NCBI GenBank assembly: GCA_963819975.1
Contig: CAWFYE010000003.1
Location: 109,126 to 173,125 of the forward strand
Source of the DNA: Palsa-1392 sp963819975
GTDB taxonomy: Bacteria; Verrucomicrobiota; Verrucomicrobiia; Chthoniobacterales; UBA10450
Direction: 5' to 3'
Length of the DNA: 64,000 bases
The notes beneath the pieces were generated by a model that did no database searches, was not told the DNA's origin, and saw only the letters and a list, made by a program, of their open reading frames with translations. The first letter of the stretch is position 1. Every line of letters starts with the position of its first letter. A program made the translations under genes and the position numbers. Positions 17,217-26,491 of this stretch are shown here, in pieces.

Positions 17217-18623
17217 TCAGTTCCGCCGGTTAAGACGCCGCTCAAGATCGTTTTGGCGCGCCCGAGCAACAGACGCCTGGGCCGAAGCTGCCGCTTTCGG
17301 ACGGATCCGCTTTTCATATTTTGGCGCTGCCACTTTCCGGCCAGCCTGTTCCAGCGCATGGACGGCGGCCCCGCGGAGGGAGGCTTCCTGGTCTGCGCAA
17401 ATATCTAAAACGCGGCCCAACGAATCGGCGAGAATCTGAAGCGAAGCGGGCGATTGCAGGATTCCACCGGAGACGACAATCTTTTTTGCCCGGCCGATTG
17501 CGCTTTCCAGCTGGCGGAGGATCTCCGCCAGGCGGTGACAGACGGCGGCGGTTGCGGCCTGCAGGAGATCGGCGGCGGTGGTGGCCTGGGTGAGGCCGTG
17601 GATGACGCCATCGAGATGTTCCGGCCAGGTCGGGGATCGTTCACTGACCCAGAAAGGCAAAATCGTCAGGCGAGCGGCAGCGGAGCTGGCCTGGCGCAGG
17701 ATTTTTTCGAGCGCGCGTTCGTCGTTAGGCAAACGCAGTTCGCGCAAACACCAGGCGCGCAGATTGCCGGCATTGCTGACTGCTCCGCCGAGGAGTGCGC
17801 GTTTTTCGTCGACCACAAAACGGAAGAGGCCGAAGGGCAGCGGGGCGTCCTTTGTGGGAATCGAGCGCACGGCGGCACTCGTTCCAAAATTGATCGCGAC
17901 GACGCCCTGACCGGTAGCGCCGGAGCCAAGATTACCGGCCGCGCCGTCGCCAATCGCGGGATAAACAGCCAGGTCATCCCTCTCCACTCGGTCGCGCAGC
18001 GGATTGAGTTGCGCGTTCGCTAGGCCGCAAACGTCGAGCAATTCTTCGTCCCAGTTCCGGTGTCCAAAATTGTAGAGACCGGTCCCGCTGGCCATGGAGT
18101 GGCTGCAGGCGCGGACATCAAAAACCTGTTCGAAGATCCATTCCGCGGGCGAGATCCAGCGAGCGACGCGACGGAAAAGCTTTGGCTGAGTCCGGCGCAG
18201 CCAGAGGAGTTTGGCTGGCCAGAAGGAAGCGCGCAGCATACAGCCGGTCCGTTGCTGAATGGCGCGCTCGTCAAATTGCTCCCGTAAGCGTGCGGCCTCG
18301 TCGGCGCAGCGCGCGTCGGCCCAGGTGTAGATGGGCGTGAGCGGCTGCCCGGCACGGTCGAGCCCGAGCAGGCTGTGCCAGAAACCGGAGCCTGCGACCG
18401 TTGCGATTTGGCTCTTCGTGAGGCGACGGGTTTGGTGGAGGCACTTCCGCGCCGCCCGCAGGAGAACCTGCGGATCAAGTTCCGCGCCGTGTTCTGCCGA
18501 ATGTCGCACGGGATACATCTGGTCCGCGTTGGAGCGGGGAATGCGCCGCGCCTTTTGATCGAAGAGGGCCGTCCGGACGGAAGAAGTGCCGAGATCGAGG
18601 GCAAGAACGACGGGTTCGGACAT
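17217..18623 (-). CDS. FGGY-family carbohydrate kinase, gluconokinase/xylulokinase-like
   Basis: 468 residues starting MSEPVVLALDLGTSSVRTALFD, the phosphate-1 loop of the FGGY/actin-like ATPase fold. GSGFWHSLLGLD and YTWADARC follow, then GSGATGQGVVAINFGTSAAVR (phosphate-2) and VVSGGILQSPASLQILADSLG (adenosine motif). The sequence is most like gluconokinases of the FGGY group, but xylulokinase cannot be excluded. It converges on the SirB1-like gene with 7 bp between ends and diverges from the glycogen glycosyltransferase gene. A reverse nonamer is at 17722. Confidence 0.85.
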   Translation of the reverse strand: MSEPVVLALDLGTSSVRTALFDQKARRIPRSNADQMYPVRHSAEHGAELDPQVLLRAARKCLHQTRRLTKSQIATVAGSGFWHSLLGLDRAGQPLTPIYTWADARCADEAARLREQFDERAIQQRTGCMLRASFWPAKLLWLRRTQPKLFRRVARWISPAEWIFEQVFDVRACSHSMASGTGLYNFGHRNWDEELLDVCGLANAQLNPLRDRVERDDLAVYPAIGDGAAGNLGSGATGQGVVAINFGTSAAVRSIPTKDAPLPFGLFRFVVDEKRALLGGAVSNAGNLRAWCLRELRLPNDERALEKILRQASSAAARLTILPFWVSERSPTWPEHLDGVIHGLTQATTAADLLQAATAAVCHRLAEILRQLESAIGRAKKIVVSGGILQSPASLQILADSLGRVLDICADQEASLRGAAVHALEQAGRKVAAPKYEKRIRPKAAASAQASVARARQNDLERRLNRRN

Positions 18624-18638
18624 AAGAATCAGCTTTGA

Positions 18639-18659
18639 GGTTTTAGTTTTAAGTTTTAA
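18639..18659. repeat. Short tandem heptamer tract (GGTTTTA GTTTTAA GTTTTAA)
   Basis: Three period-7 AT-rich units in the 104-bp spacer between the divergent FGGY kinase and GlgM-like genes. Promoters of one or both genes must lie here, so the tract may affect their spacing. No clear -35/-10 pair was identified. Confidence 0.6.
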
Positions 18660-18727
18660 GTGGAGAGGACCGGCCCGCCTCTGAGTGCTGGAACCCTAAG
18701 ACTCAAATCCTGTCAGATGAAAACTGC

Positions 18728-19933
18728 ATGAAGGCGCTTTTTTTGACCAACGAATACCCGCCGCACATCTACGGCGGCGCCGGAGTGCACGTCGATTATC
18801 TGTCGCGCGAACTGGCGAAATTGATGGAGGTGGAGGTGCGCTGTTTTGGCGATCAGGAATCGCTGGGGACAAATCCCGAGGTGCGCGGGTTCGAGCTCTC
18901 GACCGATGATTACACCTGTCCGAAACCGTTGCGCTCGGTCTTCGGCGCAGTCCAGCGTTGCCTCGATTTTAACACCGAGAACATCGCGGCCGACCTCGTC
19001 CATTGCCATACTTGGTACAGCCATTTTGGCGGGATCCTGGCGAAGTTGAACTACGGTATTCCGCTCGTCGTTACGGTTCATTCGCTCGAGCCACTCCGGC
19101 CTTGGAAGCGTGAGCAGCTTGGTGGTGGTTACGATTTCACCGTCTGGCTGGAGAAGACGGCGCTTGAGATGGCGGACGCCGTGATCGCGGTCTCGAATGG
19201 AACAAAGGCCGACCTGGAACGGCTCTTCGAGATCAAGCCGGAGCGCCTGCACGTCATCTACAACGGGATCGATCTCGATGAATACCGGCCCACGAAAAAG
19301 ACCGATGCGCTGGTTCGATACGGAATCGATCCCAAGCGGCCATATCTGCTATTCGTGGGACGGATAACGCGGCAGAAGGGGATCATCTATCTTGCGCGCG
19401 CGATCCCCTACATGGATGCGGATTTTCAGATCATCCTCTGCGCGGGGGCGCCCGACACGCCGGAGATCGCGGCCGAAATGAAGGCAATGGTGAGCGACGC
19501 GCAGGGCAAACGGAGCGACGTCATCTGGATCGAGGAGATGGTCGACAAGGAAACCGTGCACCAACTTTACGCGGGAGCGGCGGTCTTCTGTTGCCCGTCG
19601 ATTTATGAGCCGTTTGGGATCATCAATCTCGAGGCGATGGCCTGCGAGACGGCCGTGGTCGCGAGCGCGGTGGGAGGAATCAAGGAAGTGGTGGTCGACG
19701 GTGAAACGGGATTCCTTGTGCCGGTCGAGCAGATGAAGGAGAGCCCGTTTGAACCGACGAATCCGGAGAAATTCGAGCGCGACCTGGCGGCGCGGATCAA
19801 CGAGTTGATGGCGAATCCGGCTCTGCAAAAAGAATTTGGACGGGCCGGTCGCAAACGCGCCGAGCAGAAGTTCGGCTGGGCCGCGATTGCGCGGGAAACG
19901 GAAGCGCTTTACCAAACTTTGATCACGAAATAG
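18728..19933 (+). CDS. Glycogen synthase, GT4 (GlgM/actinobacterial GlgA type)
   Basis: 401 residues starting MKALFLTNEYPPHIYGGAGVH, the signature of the GT4 glycogen synthase group that includes mycobacterial GlgM/Rv1212c. HTWYSHFGGILAKL, TVHSLEPLRPWKREQLGGGY, VIYNGIDLDEYRPT, LLFVGRITRQKG and SIYEPFGIINLEAMACETAVVAS (EX7E-type donor site) follow. It uses ADP-glucose either to extend glycogen or to make maltose-1-phosphate for GlgE. Which applies cannot be decided, as no GlgC or GlgE is here. A 7-bp perfect inverted repeat (19932-19938 with 19942-19948) overlaps the stop codon, without a T-tract. Confidence 0.88.
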   Translation: MKALFLTNEYPPHIYGGAGVHVDYLSRELAKLMEVEVRCFGDQESLGTNPEVRGFELSTDDYTCPKPLRSVFGAVQRCLDFNTENIAADLVHCHTWYSHFGGILAKLNYGIPLVVTVHSLEPLRPWKREQLGGGYDFTVWLEKTALEMADAVIAVSNGTKADLERLFEIKPERLHVIYNGIDLDEYRPTKKTDALVRYGIDPKRPYLLFVGRITRQKGIIYLARAIPYMDADFQIILCAGAPDTPEIAAEMKAMVSDAQGKRSDVIWIEEMVDKETVHQLYAGAAVFCCPSIYEPFGIINLEAMACETAVVASAVGGIKEVVVDGETGFLVPVEQMKESPFEPTNPEKFERDLAARINELMANPALQKEFGRAGRKRAEQKFGWAAIARETEALYQTLITK

Positions 19934-20098
19934 CCTCATCTTGAGGCTGCTGCGATGGAGCGCAGGCAAATGGTCATCTTGCCGTAAGGCGCGCGTAACT
20001 GTCGTCAGGCTCCTCCCCGGGCCGGGACGTACGACCGGAGTGAGCATCGCTCATCGTTGCCCTGTCGTTATTGCGTCGCTCGGTGTATCGTTGCCGCG

Positions 20099-21232
20099 AT
20101 GTTTGTCGACCGAATTAAAGTCTTCGCCAAGGCGGGGGATGGGGGTCGCGGATGCGTCAGTTTTCGCCGCGAGAAATTCGTCCCGCGGGGCGGTCCGGAC
20201 GGCGGCGATGGCGGAAAAGGCGGCGACGTTATCCTGCGCGCGGACGAGCATACCGACAACCTCGCGAGCCTCTTCTATGAGCCGCTGATCAAGGCGAAGA
20301 AGGGTAGCCACGGGATGGGCAAACAGATGCACGGCCGGGGGGCGCCGGACAAGATCGTGAAGGTGCCGGTAGGGACGGTGGTGCACCGGATGAATTCGTT
20401 AGGCGATCCAGCTGCTTTTACCGATTCAGCCGAACCGATCGAGCCCGCTCCTGAGACGGAGGCGGGCGGGACGCTCGAACAAATCGCGGACCTTGCTCTG
20501 CCTAACGAGGAGTTCATTTTGTGTCACGGGGGCAAGGGCGGGAAGGGAAACGTGCATTTTAAGAGCTCACGCAACCGCGCTCCCCGGGAATACACGGAAG
20601 GTGAGGAAGGCGAGGAGGGACATTTCATTCTCGAGTTGCGCACAATCGCAGATGCCGGGCTGGTCGGTTATCCAAACGCGGGCAAGTCCACTCTCCTGCG
20701 CCAGATTTCGGCGGCCCACCCGAAAGTTGCGCCTTATCCGTTCACGACTTTGCACCCCATGATCGGAGTGGTGGAATTCGATGACTATCGCCGCGCGACG
20801 GTCGCGGACATTCCGGGGTTGATCGATGGAGCACACCAGAATCTCGGGCTCGGACACGCGTTTCTCCGGCATATCACCCGCTGCCGTCTACTCCTCTTCG
20901 TGCTCGACATGGCCGGAAGCGAGGGCCGCAACCCGATTGAAGATTTGCAGCATCTGCGGCGCGAGATCGATCTGTACGACGCGCGCCTTTCTCTCCGTCC
21001 ATGGTGGATTGTGGCGAACAAAATGGATCTGCCCGAGGCGGCTGAAAACCTGAAAGCGATCCGTCAACGCTTTCCGGAGCGCGAGATCGTGCCGGTTTCG
21101 GCGAAGGAAAAAGAGGGAATCGAAGAGCTTAAGAATGCGCTCGACCGGCGACTGCGCGAGCCTGATCTGAAGCGGAATGATGTCGGGCTTTTTTCTTGTG
21201 CTGGGGCCGTAAGTGGCGGGAAAAGCGATTAG
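20099..21232 (+). CDS. obgE: Obg/CgtA family GTPase
   Basis: Essential ribosome-associated GTPase. 377 residues from ATG 20099 (MFVDRIKVFAKAGDGGRGCVSF); the frame extends 14 codons upstream without family resemblance. The glycine-rich Obg fold (GGPDGGDGGKGGDVIL, GKGGKGNVHFKSSRNR) is followed by the G domain: GYPNAGKST (G1), PFTTLHP (G2), DIPGLIDGAHQNLGLGHAFL (G3), NKMD (G4) and VSAKE (G5). An acidic insert in the Obg fold (about residues 102-126, NSLGDPAAFTDSAEP) is encoded partly by a reverse nonamer at 20396. The short C-terminus ends in GGKSD and lacks the OCT domain. Confidence 0.96.
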   Translation: MFVDRIKVFAKAGDGGRGCVSFRREKFVPRGGPDGGDGGKGGDVILRADEHTDNLASLFYEPLIKAKKGSHGMGKQMHGRGAPDKIVKVPVGTVVHRMNSLGDPAAFTDSAEPIEPAPETEAGGTLEQIADLALPNEEFILCHGGKGGKGNVHFKSSRNRAPREYTEGEEGEEGHFILELRTIADAGLVGYPNAGKSTLLRQISAAHPKVAPYPFTTLHPMIGVVEFDDYRRATVADIPGLIDGAHQNLGLGHAFLRHITRCRLLLFVLDMAGSEGRNPIEDLQHLRREIDLYDARLSLRPWWIVANKMDLPEAAENLKAIRQRFPEREIVPVSAKEKEGIEELKNALDRRLREPDLKRNDVGLFSCAGAVSGGKSD

Positions 21233-21305
21233 GAGTTAGACAAGCGAAGCGAATGCGTTATCAGTTCACGACTTTCTGGCGCACCCACCCGATTCCCCTT
21301 TAACT

Positions 21306-22535
21306 ATGTCAAAATTGGTCGTCGCAAGTTATTGCACAACATTCCTGAAATCGGAGATGCTACACATCTACCGGCAGGTGACCGCTCTGTCCGACGTGCA
21401 GACCTTCGTCATGACGAAGAAGATGCAGAACATCGACCGGTTTCCGTTCGACGATATCGAGGTCATCCCGGCGCCGCGGCCAAACCCGTTCCGGCACGGC
21501 TGGTTGAAGTTTGTCGAGCGCCAGCCGCCGATCGTTTATCGGGGCGAATATCAGCTCCTCGCCAATCTCCTTGAACGCCGCGGAGCCGATTTGATGCACA
21601 TCTATTTTGGCCACACGGGTGTGCATCTGCTCCCTTTCATCCAGTGCTGGGCGAAACCATGCATCGTCTCGTTCCACGGCGCCGATGTTATGCTGAAGGC
21701 GGAAAGCCCTGATTACGCGGCCAAATTGAAGAAAGTGTTTCAATCCGTCCCGCTCGTCCTGGCCCGCTCGCGCTCGCTGGAGCAGCGCCTCATCCACCTG
21801 GGCTGCCCGTCAGAAAAGATTCGGATCAACCGGACCGGAATTCCGCTGGCGCAGTTCCCGGTTCTCCGCCGGCAGGCGCCGAATAATGGGAAATGGAGAT
21901 TCCTCCAGGCCTGTCGCTTGATCCCCAAAAAAGGCCTTACGACTTGTTTGCGCGCCTTCGCACTTTTCCATCGGGAAAATCCGCGCGCGGAACTGCTCAT
22001 CGCAGGGAAGGGGCCGCTCCAGCCGGTGCTTGAGGCGCTCGCGGAGCAGTTGGGCGTGAGCGAGCACGTCCATTTCACCGGCTTCCTCTCACAGAAAGCT
22101 CTCCTCGAGTTGTATCACAGCTGCCACGTCTTCCTGCATCCGAGCGAGATGCCGGCGGATGAGAATCAGGAGGGAATTCCGAATTCCATCCTCGAAGCGA
22201 TGGCGACCGGCATGCCGGTCTTGGCGACGCGGCACGGCGGCATTCCCGAGGCGGTGGAGGAGGGACGCTGCGGGGCGCTGGTCGAGGAACGCGATTACCA
22301 GGCACTCGCGGCCGAGATGAAGAAGATCACTCGCGCGCCCTATTCATTTGCGGAGATGGGCGTGCTGGCGAGCGAATCAGTTAGCGCGCATTTCGAGCAA
22401 AGCTTGCACATCGCGCAGTTGGAAGCCCACTACCGCGAAGCGATAGAGGTGGCGGCGGAGGTCGAGGCGCGCGTTCCAACAGAAGCGCCCGTGGTCGCGC
22501 CGCCGTTTCAGCAGGAACGCGTCCCCGTAAAATAA
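21306..22535 (+). CDS. GT4-family glycosyltransferase, colanic-acid type
   Basis: 409 residues with GT-B fold features. The N-terminal domain has a FHGADVMLKAESPDY acceptor region; the C-terminal domain has ACRLIPKKGLTTCLRAF, LLIAGKGPLQPVLEAL, HVHFTGFLSQKALLELY and the donor-binding motif ENQEGIPNSILEAMATGMPVLAT. It resembles WcaL/AmsK-type transferases of exopolysaccharide synthesis. It stands alone between obgE and the ATP synthase, so its pathway is unknown. The C-terminal 40 residues are a Glu/Val/Ala-rich tail. A terminator follows immediately. Confidence 0.85.
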   Translation: MSKLVVASYCTTFLKSEMLHIYRQVTALSDVQTFVMTKKMQNIDRFPFDDIEVIPAPRPNPFRHGWLKFVERQPPIVYRGEYQLLANLLERRGADLMHIYFGHTGVHLLPFIQCWAKPCIVSFHGADVMLKAESPDYAAKLKKVFQSVPLVLARSRSLEQRLIHLGCPSEKIRINRTGIPLAQFPVLRRQAPNNGKWRFLQACRLIPKKGLTTCLRAFALFHRENPRAELLIAGKGPLQPVLEALAEQLGVSEHVHFTGFLSQKALLELYHSCHVFLHPSEMPADENQEGIPNSILEAMATGMPVLATRHGGIPEAVEEGRCGALVEERDYQALAAEMKKITRAPYSFAEMGVLASESVSAHFEQSLHIAQLEAHYREAIEVAAEVEARVPTEAPVVAPPFQQERVPVK

Positions 22536-22555
22536 GCGTCCAGAGGCGCTTTTTT
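22535..22555 (+). terminator. Rho-independent terminator after the GT4 gene
   Basis: A 6-bp stem (AGCGTC with GGCGCT, one G-U pair) with a CAGA loop, followed directly by a run of six T. It begins at the last base of the stop codon. It separates the GT4 gene from the ATP synthase operon. Confidence 0.75.
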
Positions 22556-22720
22556 GAGCGCGATTGTCGCGGGGAAAAAAACTCCGGAAAGTCGCTTGTC
22601 AGCACTGGCAACATGCTCTTCTGTATGCGCGACGTGAGCGGCCTGACGGCGCACGCTTGTTCCTTGTCGGAGCATGTCGCGCCAAACCGACACCGGTAGA
22701 GCCGCTTTCCGAACCCACGC

Positions 22721-23653
22721 ATGGTCCATCGCTATCTTCGTTTATTGCCGCTCCTACTGGGTGTGTTCCTCGCCTTTGGCTGTCTTGCGCCGCTCGCAAG
22801 TGCCGCCGAACTGGCGTCGACGCCGGAGACCGCAGCCGCCGAACAACACGAGGCGCTTTCTTTAAAGGCGACCCCGCTTTTCACCTTTGGGAAATTCACA
22901 GTCACAAACTCGATGATCGTGACCTGGGTAGTGGCAGCCGGAATTATCGTCTTCGCCCAGCTCGCGACCCGCAAGATCAAGCAGGTCCCGACCGGTATCC
23001 AGAATTTCTGGGAATGGATGGTGGAAGGGCTCTACAATTTCCTCGAAAGCGTGATCGGCTCGCATTTGGTCAAGAAGACGTTCTGGTTTTTCGCCACGAT
23101 TTTTATCTTTATTCTATGTCTGAACTGGTTCGGGTTAATCCCCGGCGTTGGCACGATCGGCTGGGGACATTACGATCCGGTTACGAACGCATTCCTTGTT
23201 GATCGCCCGCTCCTCCGCGGCGCGAATGCTGATCTCAATCTCACCTTCGCGATGGCGATCGTGTTTTTCGCGCTCTGGATCTTTTGGGCACTGCAGGAAA
23301 ATGGCGCCGGCGGATTCATTCTCCATCTTTTCGGACCGAAGGGCGATTCCAAGGGAATCCTGAAGATTCTCATGATCGTCGTCTTCTTTATGGTCGGTTG
23401 GCTGGAGATCGTCTCGATTTTGTTCCGTCCGATTTCACTCAGTTTTCGACTTTATGGGAACGTTTATGCCGGTGAGAACATGCTCGAGGCGATGGCGCAC
23501 ATCGTGCCCGCACTCTCCTGGCTGATCCCGATCCCGTTTTACTTTATGGAACTGCTGGTGGGCGTGGTGCAGGCGCTGGTCTTCATGTTGTTGACCGCGG
23601 TTTTTACCCTCTTGATCGCCCACCACGAACCGGCGCAGGGCGCTCACCATTAA
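22721..23653 (+). CDS. atpB: F0F1 ATP synthase subunit a
   Basis: Proton-channel subunit of F0. 310 residues, longer than E. coli AtpB because of an N-terminal signal-like stretch (LLPLLLGVFLAFGCLAPLAS) and a short Ala/Glu-rich linker. The core has FWFFATIFIFILCLNWFGLIPG, the essential helix SLSFRLYGNVYAGENM with the conserved channel arginine, and a final hydrophobic hairpin VGVVQALVFMLLTAVFTLLIAHH. First gene of the atpBEFHAG run. No atpI was seen upstream, where 165 bp without a gene follow the terminator. Confidence 0.96.
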   Translation: MVHRYLRLLPLLLGVFLAFGCLAPLASAAELASTPETAAAEQHEALSLKATPLFTFGKFTVTNSMIVTWVVAAGIIVFAQLATRKIKQVPTGIQNFWEWMVEGLYNFLESVIGSHLVKKTFWFFATIFIFILCLNWFGLIPGVGTIGWGHYDPVTNAFLVDRPLLRGANADLNLTFAMAIVFFALWIFWALQENGAGGFILHLFGPKGDSKGILKILMIVVFFMVGWLEIVSILFRPISLSFRLYGNVYAGENMLEAMAHIVPALSWLIPIPFYFMELLVGVVQALVFMLLTAVFTLLIAHHEPAQGAHH

Positions 23654-23719
23654 GAATTTTCGGCGACCGTTGCGGCTGGACCACGGCGGAGCTGAAGCAA
23701 ACCAACCAAACAGAAAAAT

Positions 23720-23932
23720 ATGATATTACCATTACTGGCAGAGATGAGCGGAAGCATTCACGTCGGCCTCGCGGCCCTCGGCGCGGCGATCGGCGTGGGA
23801 TTGATCGGCATGGGCGCGGCCTCCGCGGTCGGTCGGAATCCCGGCGCAGCAACCCCGATCCTGGTGCAGGCGATTCTCGCGATCGCTTTCGCGGAAGCGA
23901 TCGTGTTTTACGCTCTTTTCCTCGTCAAATAA
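23720..23932 (+). CDS. atpE: F0F1 ATP synthase subunit c
   Basis: 70-residue proteolipid forming the rotor ring. Two hydrophobic helices: helix 1 with the glycine-rich GAAIGVGLIGMG (21-32), the polar loop RNPGA (39-43) and helix 2 with the ion-carrying carboxylate E59 in AFAEAIVFYAL. The residue after E59 is alanine and no Na+-type E-S/T pair is seen, which favours proton coupling. Lies 66 bp after atpB and 45 bp before atpF. Confidence 0.96.
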   Translation: MILPLLAEMSGSIHVGLAALGAAIGVGLIGMGAASAVGRNPGAATPILVQAILAIAFAEAIVFYALFLVK

Positions 23933-23977
23933 GTTGCGGCGCGCCTGTGGCTTCGGCCCGGGCCGCCATTTGAAAGC

Positions 23978-24523
23978 ATGAACATTACACTCCTCGCCGC
24001 CGCCGGCGGATTAGGCGACCTCGTGAGCGAAACGGGAGAGGCTTTTGGTTTCGATCTCAGGATCTTTCTTTCGCAGGTGGTCAGCTTTATCATCGTCGCG
24101 TTGCTCCTGAGGCAATTCGCCTACAAGCCGATCCTCAAGGTGCTCGAAGAGCGCCGGCAACGGATTGCCGAAGGACTCCTCAATGCCGAGAAGATCAAAC
24201 AGCAACTCGCAGAAGCCGAGCAGCGCTACCAGGAAATCCTGGCCAAGGGCAACAGCGAAGCGCAGAAAATGATCGACGAAGCACGAGCGAGCGCCGGTGT
24301 GATTGCCGAGCGCAAACAGCAGGAAGCGATCACGGCCGCGGAACAAATCATGGCCAAGGCACGGGAAGCGAGCGCGCTCGAACACGAGCGCACAATGAGC
24401 CAGCTCAAGCGCGAACTGGGCCGGCTTGTCGTCGATACGACCGCCAAAGTGACCGGCAAAGTCCTGACCCCGGAAGATCAGCGGCGTTTGCAAGAGGAAG
24501 CCGGCCGCCAAGTCGCATCCTAA
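23978..24523 (+). CDS. atpF: F0F1 ATP synthase subunit b
   Basis: Peripheral stalk subunit, 181 residues. A single membrane helix near residues 26-46 (RIFLSQVVSFIIVALLL) is followed by FAYKPILKVLEERRQRIAEGL, the usual start of the long charged coiled coil that reaches the top of F1. Residues 60-165 are almost entirely Glu/Ala/Lys/Arg/Gln-rich helix. One b gene only, with no second b' subunit visible. Confidence 0.95.
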   Translation: MNITLLAAAGGLGDLVSETGEAFGFDLRIFLSQVVSFIIVALLLRQFAYKPILKVLEERRQRIAEGLLNAEKIKQQLAEAEQRYQEILAKGNSEAQKMIDEARASAGVIAERKQQEAITAAEQIMAKAREASALEHERTMSQLKRELGRLVVDTTAKVTGKVLTPEDQRRLQEEAGRQVAS

Positions 24524-24539
24524 CAAAGCGGGCAAACGC

Positions 24540-24932
24540 GTGAAGATCAGTAAAGACATTCGCCAACTCTCACGCAACCTCGTGCGCGACAGCTACGTCA
24601 ACGGGGTGCTCGATCGCGAGAGAATCGGCGCGATTGGCCGCGCCATTGTGGAAAAGAAGCCGCGCAATTATGCGCAGATTTTGAAAAATTATTACCGCCT
24701 TTTGCGGCTGGAATTGGACAAGAAGCGGGTCACGATCGAGTCGGCCACGGAGCTGAACCCGGAAGCGGGCCGGCAGATTGTGGAGGGCCTGGAAAAAACC
24801 CACGGCGGCGGCCTAACGACCAATTTTGTCGTCAACCCCGCGCTTCTCGGCGGCGTGCGTGTGCGCGTCGGGAGCGACGTCTGGGACAGCAGTGTGCGCA
24901 ACCGGCTCGATCGCCTCCGGCAGAAACTTTAA
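24540..24932 (+). CDS. atpH: F0F1 ATP synthase subunit delta, short form
   Basis: 130 residues from a GTG start, compared with about 175 normally. The C-terminal part FVVNPALLGGVRVRVGSDVWDSSVRNRLDRLRQKL is a clear delta/OSCP C-terminal domain. The N-terminal helical domain that caps F1 is shortened by roughly 45-60 residues: the usual YAKALFDLA-like first helix is missing and the protein begins near the middle of the bundle. The upstream spacer is only 16 bp, so there is no room for the missing part in this frame. A nonamer at 24811 encodes part of the C-terminal domain, and an octamer lies between this gene and atpA. Confidence 0.88.
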   Translation: MKISKDIRQLSRNLVRDSYVNGVLDRERIGAIGRAIVEKKPRNYAQILKNYYRLLRLELDKKRVTIESATELNPEAGRQIVEGLEKTHGGGLTTNFVVNPALLGGVRVRVGSDVWDSSVRNRLDRLRQKL

Positions 24933-24946
24933 CCTAACGAAAAATC

Positions 24947-26479
24947 ATGAGCAGCATTCTGGAAGAAATCGAATCACAAATCGCGGGGCTAAAAACCTCG
25001 ACTACCAAGAGCAACGTCGGCGTCGTGCGCGAAGCGGGCGATGGTGTCGCCCGCGTTGAGGGCCTGAGCGAGGTAATGTTGAATGAAATGATTGAATTCC
25101 CGAGCGGGGATTTCGGTCTCGCGCTCAACCTCGAGGAAACGGAGGTCGGCGTCATTCTCCTCGGCGACCCGACAAAGGTTTCGGAAGGCGACGAAGTCAA
25201 AACCACCGGACGACTGCTCCAGGTGCCGGTTGGTAAGGCATTGTTAGGCCGAGTCGTGAACACACTCGGTCAGCCGGTCGACAACAAGGGGCCGATCAAC
25301 ACCGACACTTTTTATCCGGTCGAAAAAATCGCGCCCGGCATCATCAAGCGCCGGAGCGTTAACCAGCCGGTCCAGACCGGCATCATGGCGATTGACGCGA
25401 TGGTTCCGATCGGCCGCGGTCAGCGTGAGTTGATCATCGGCGATCGTGCGACCGGTAAATCGACGATCGCGGTCGACACCATCATCGCCCAGGCCCGCTT
25501 GAACCAGGCGGCCGAGAAGGGCCAGCTAAAGGACTATCGTCCGCTCTATTCCATCTACGTCGCGATTGGCCAAAAGAACTCAAACGTCGCGCGCACACTT
25601 GCGGTCTTGGAGAAAAACGGCGCGATGCCCTACACCACGATTATTTCGGCGCCTGCCTCGGAGAGCGCGACGAACCAGTATCTCGCACCGTTTGCCGGGG
25701 CCGCAATGGGTGAGTGGTTCATGGATAACGGGATGGATGCGCTCATCATTTACGATGATCTTTCCAAGCACGCCGTGGCTTATCGCCAGGTCTCGCTCGT
25801 TTTGAAACGGCCGTCCGGTCGCGAAGCATACCCGGGCGACGTTTTTTATCTCCACTCCCGCTTGCTCGAACGCAGCGCGCGCGTGACGGAAGAAGCCGGC
25901 GGCGGTTCGCTGACCGCGCTGCCCATCATCGAGACACAGGCGGGCGACGTCTCGGCCTACATCCCGACGAACGTCATCTCGATTACGGACGGCCAGATTT
26001 ATCTCGAGACCGATCTTTTCTTCCAAGGCATTCGACCTGCGATTTCGGTGGGTCTTTCGGTTAGCCGAGTCGGTTCGGCCGCGCAGATCAAGGCGATCAA
26101 GCAGGTCGCCGGCAAGATCAAACTCGACCTCGCCCAGTTCCGCGAACTGGCGGCTTTCGCGCAGTTCGGTTCCGACCTCGACGCCGCGACCAAGGCGCGC
26201 CTCGATCGCGGTCAGCGGATCGTCGAACTCTTCAAGCAAATTCAATACAACCCGATCCCGGTCGAAGAACAGGTCGCGGTTCTCTGGGCGATGCAGAATG
26301 GCTATCTCGATCCGATTCCGGTCGACCGGGTAAAGGAATTTCAGACGAAGTTGCAGGATTATCTGCAGACCCGCAAAGAGAGCGTCCTCGCCTCCATCCG
26401 GGCGAAAAAAGCGATCGACAAGGATCTGGAAGTCGAATTGGCATCGGCCCTGAACGATTTCAAAGCGACCTGGCAATAG
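24947..26479 (+). CDS. atpA: F0F1 ATP synthase subunit alpha
   Basis: 510 residues, normal length. Shows the P-loop GDRATGKST (165-173), IYVAIGQKNSNVARTL, IIYDDLSKHAVAYRQVSLVLKRPSGREAYPGDVFYLHSRLLERSA and the signature PAISVGLSVSRVGSAAQ. All standard alpha features are intact. The short 14-bp spacer after atpH contains the octamer CCTAACGA (24933-24940) where a Shine-Dalgarno sequence would lie; no clear purine-rich site is visible. Confidence 0.98.
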   Translation: MSSILEEIESQIAGLKTSTTKSNVGVVREAGDGVARVEGLSEVMLNEMIEFPSGDFGLALNLEETEVGVILLGDPTKVSEGDEVKTTGRLLQVPVGKALLGRVVNTLGQPVDNKGPINTDTFYPVEKIAPGIIKRRSVNQPVQTGIMAIDAMVPIGRGQRELIIGDRATGKSTIAVDTIIAQARLNQAAEKGQLKDYRPLYSIYVAIGQKNSNVARTLAVLEKNGAMPYTTIISAPASESATNQYLAPFAGAAMGEWFMDNGMDALIIYDDLSKHAVAYRQVSLVLKRPSGREAYPGDVFYLHSRLLERSARVTEEAGGGSLTALPIIETQAGDVSAYIPTNVISITDGQIYLETDLFFQGIRPAISVGLSVSRVGSAAQIKAIKQVAGKIKLDLAQFRELAAFAQFGSDLDAATKARLDRGQRIVELFKQIQYNPIPVEEQVAVLWAMQNGYLDPIPVDRVKEFQTKLQDYLQTRKESVLASIRAKKAIDKDLEVELASALNDFKATWQ

Positions 26480-26491
26480 CCGCCTAACGAT

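Noticed and set aside
19932..19948. 7-bp inverted repeat at the glgM-like stop as a terminator
   Set aside because: Stem is perfect but no T-tract follows on the plus strand; could be structural only.
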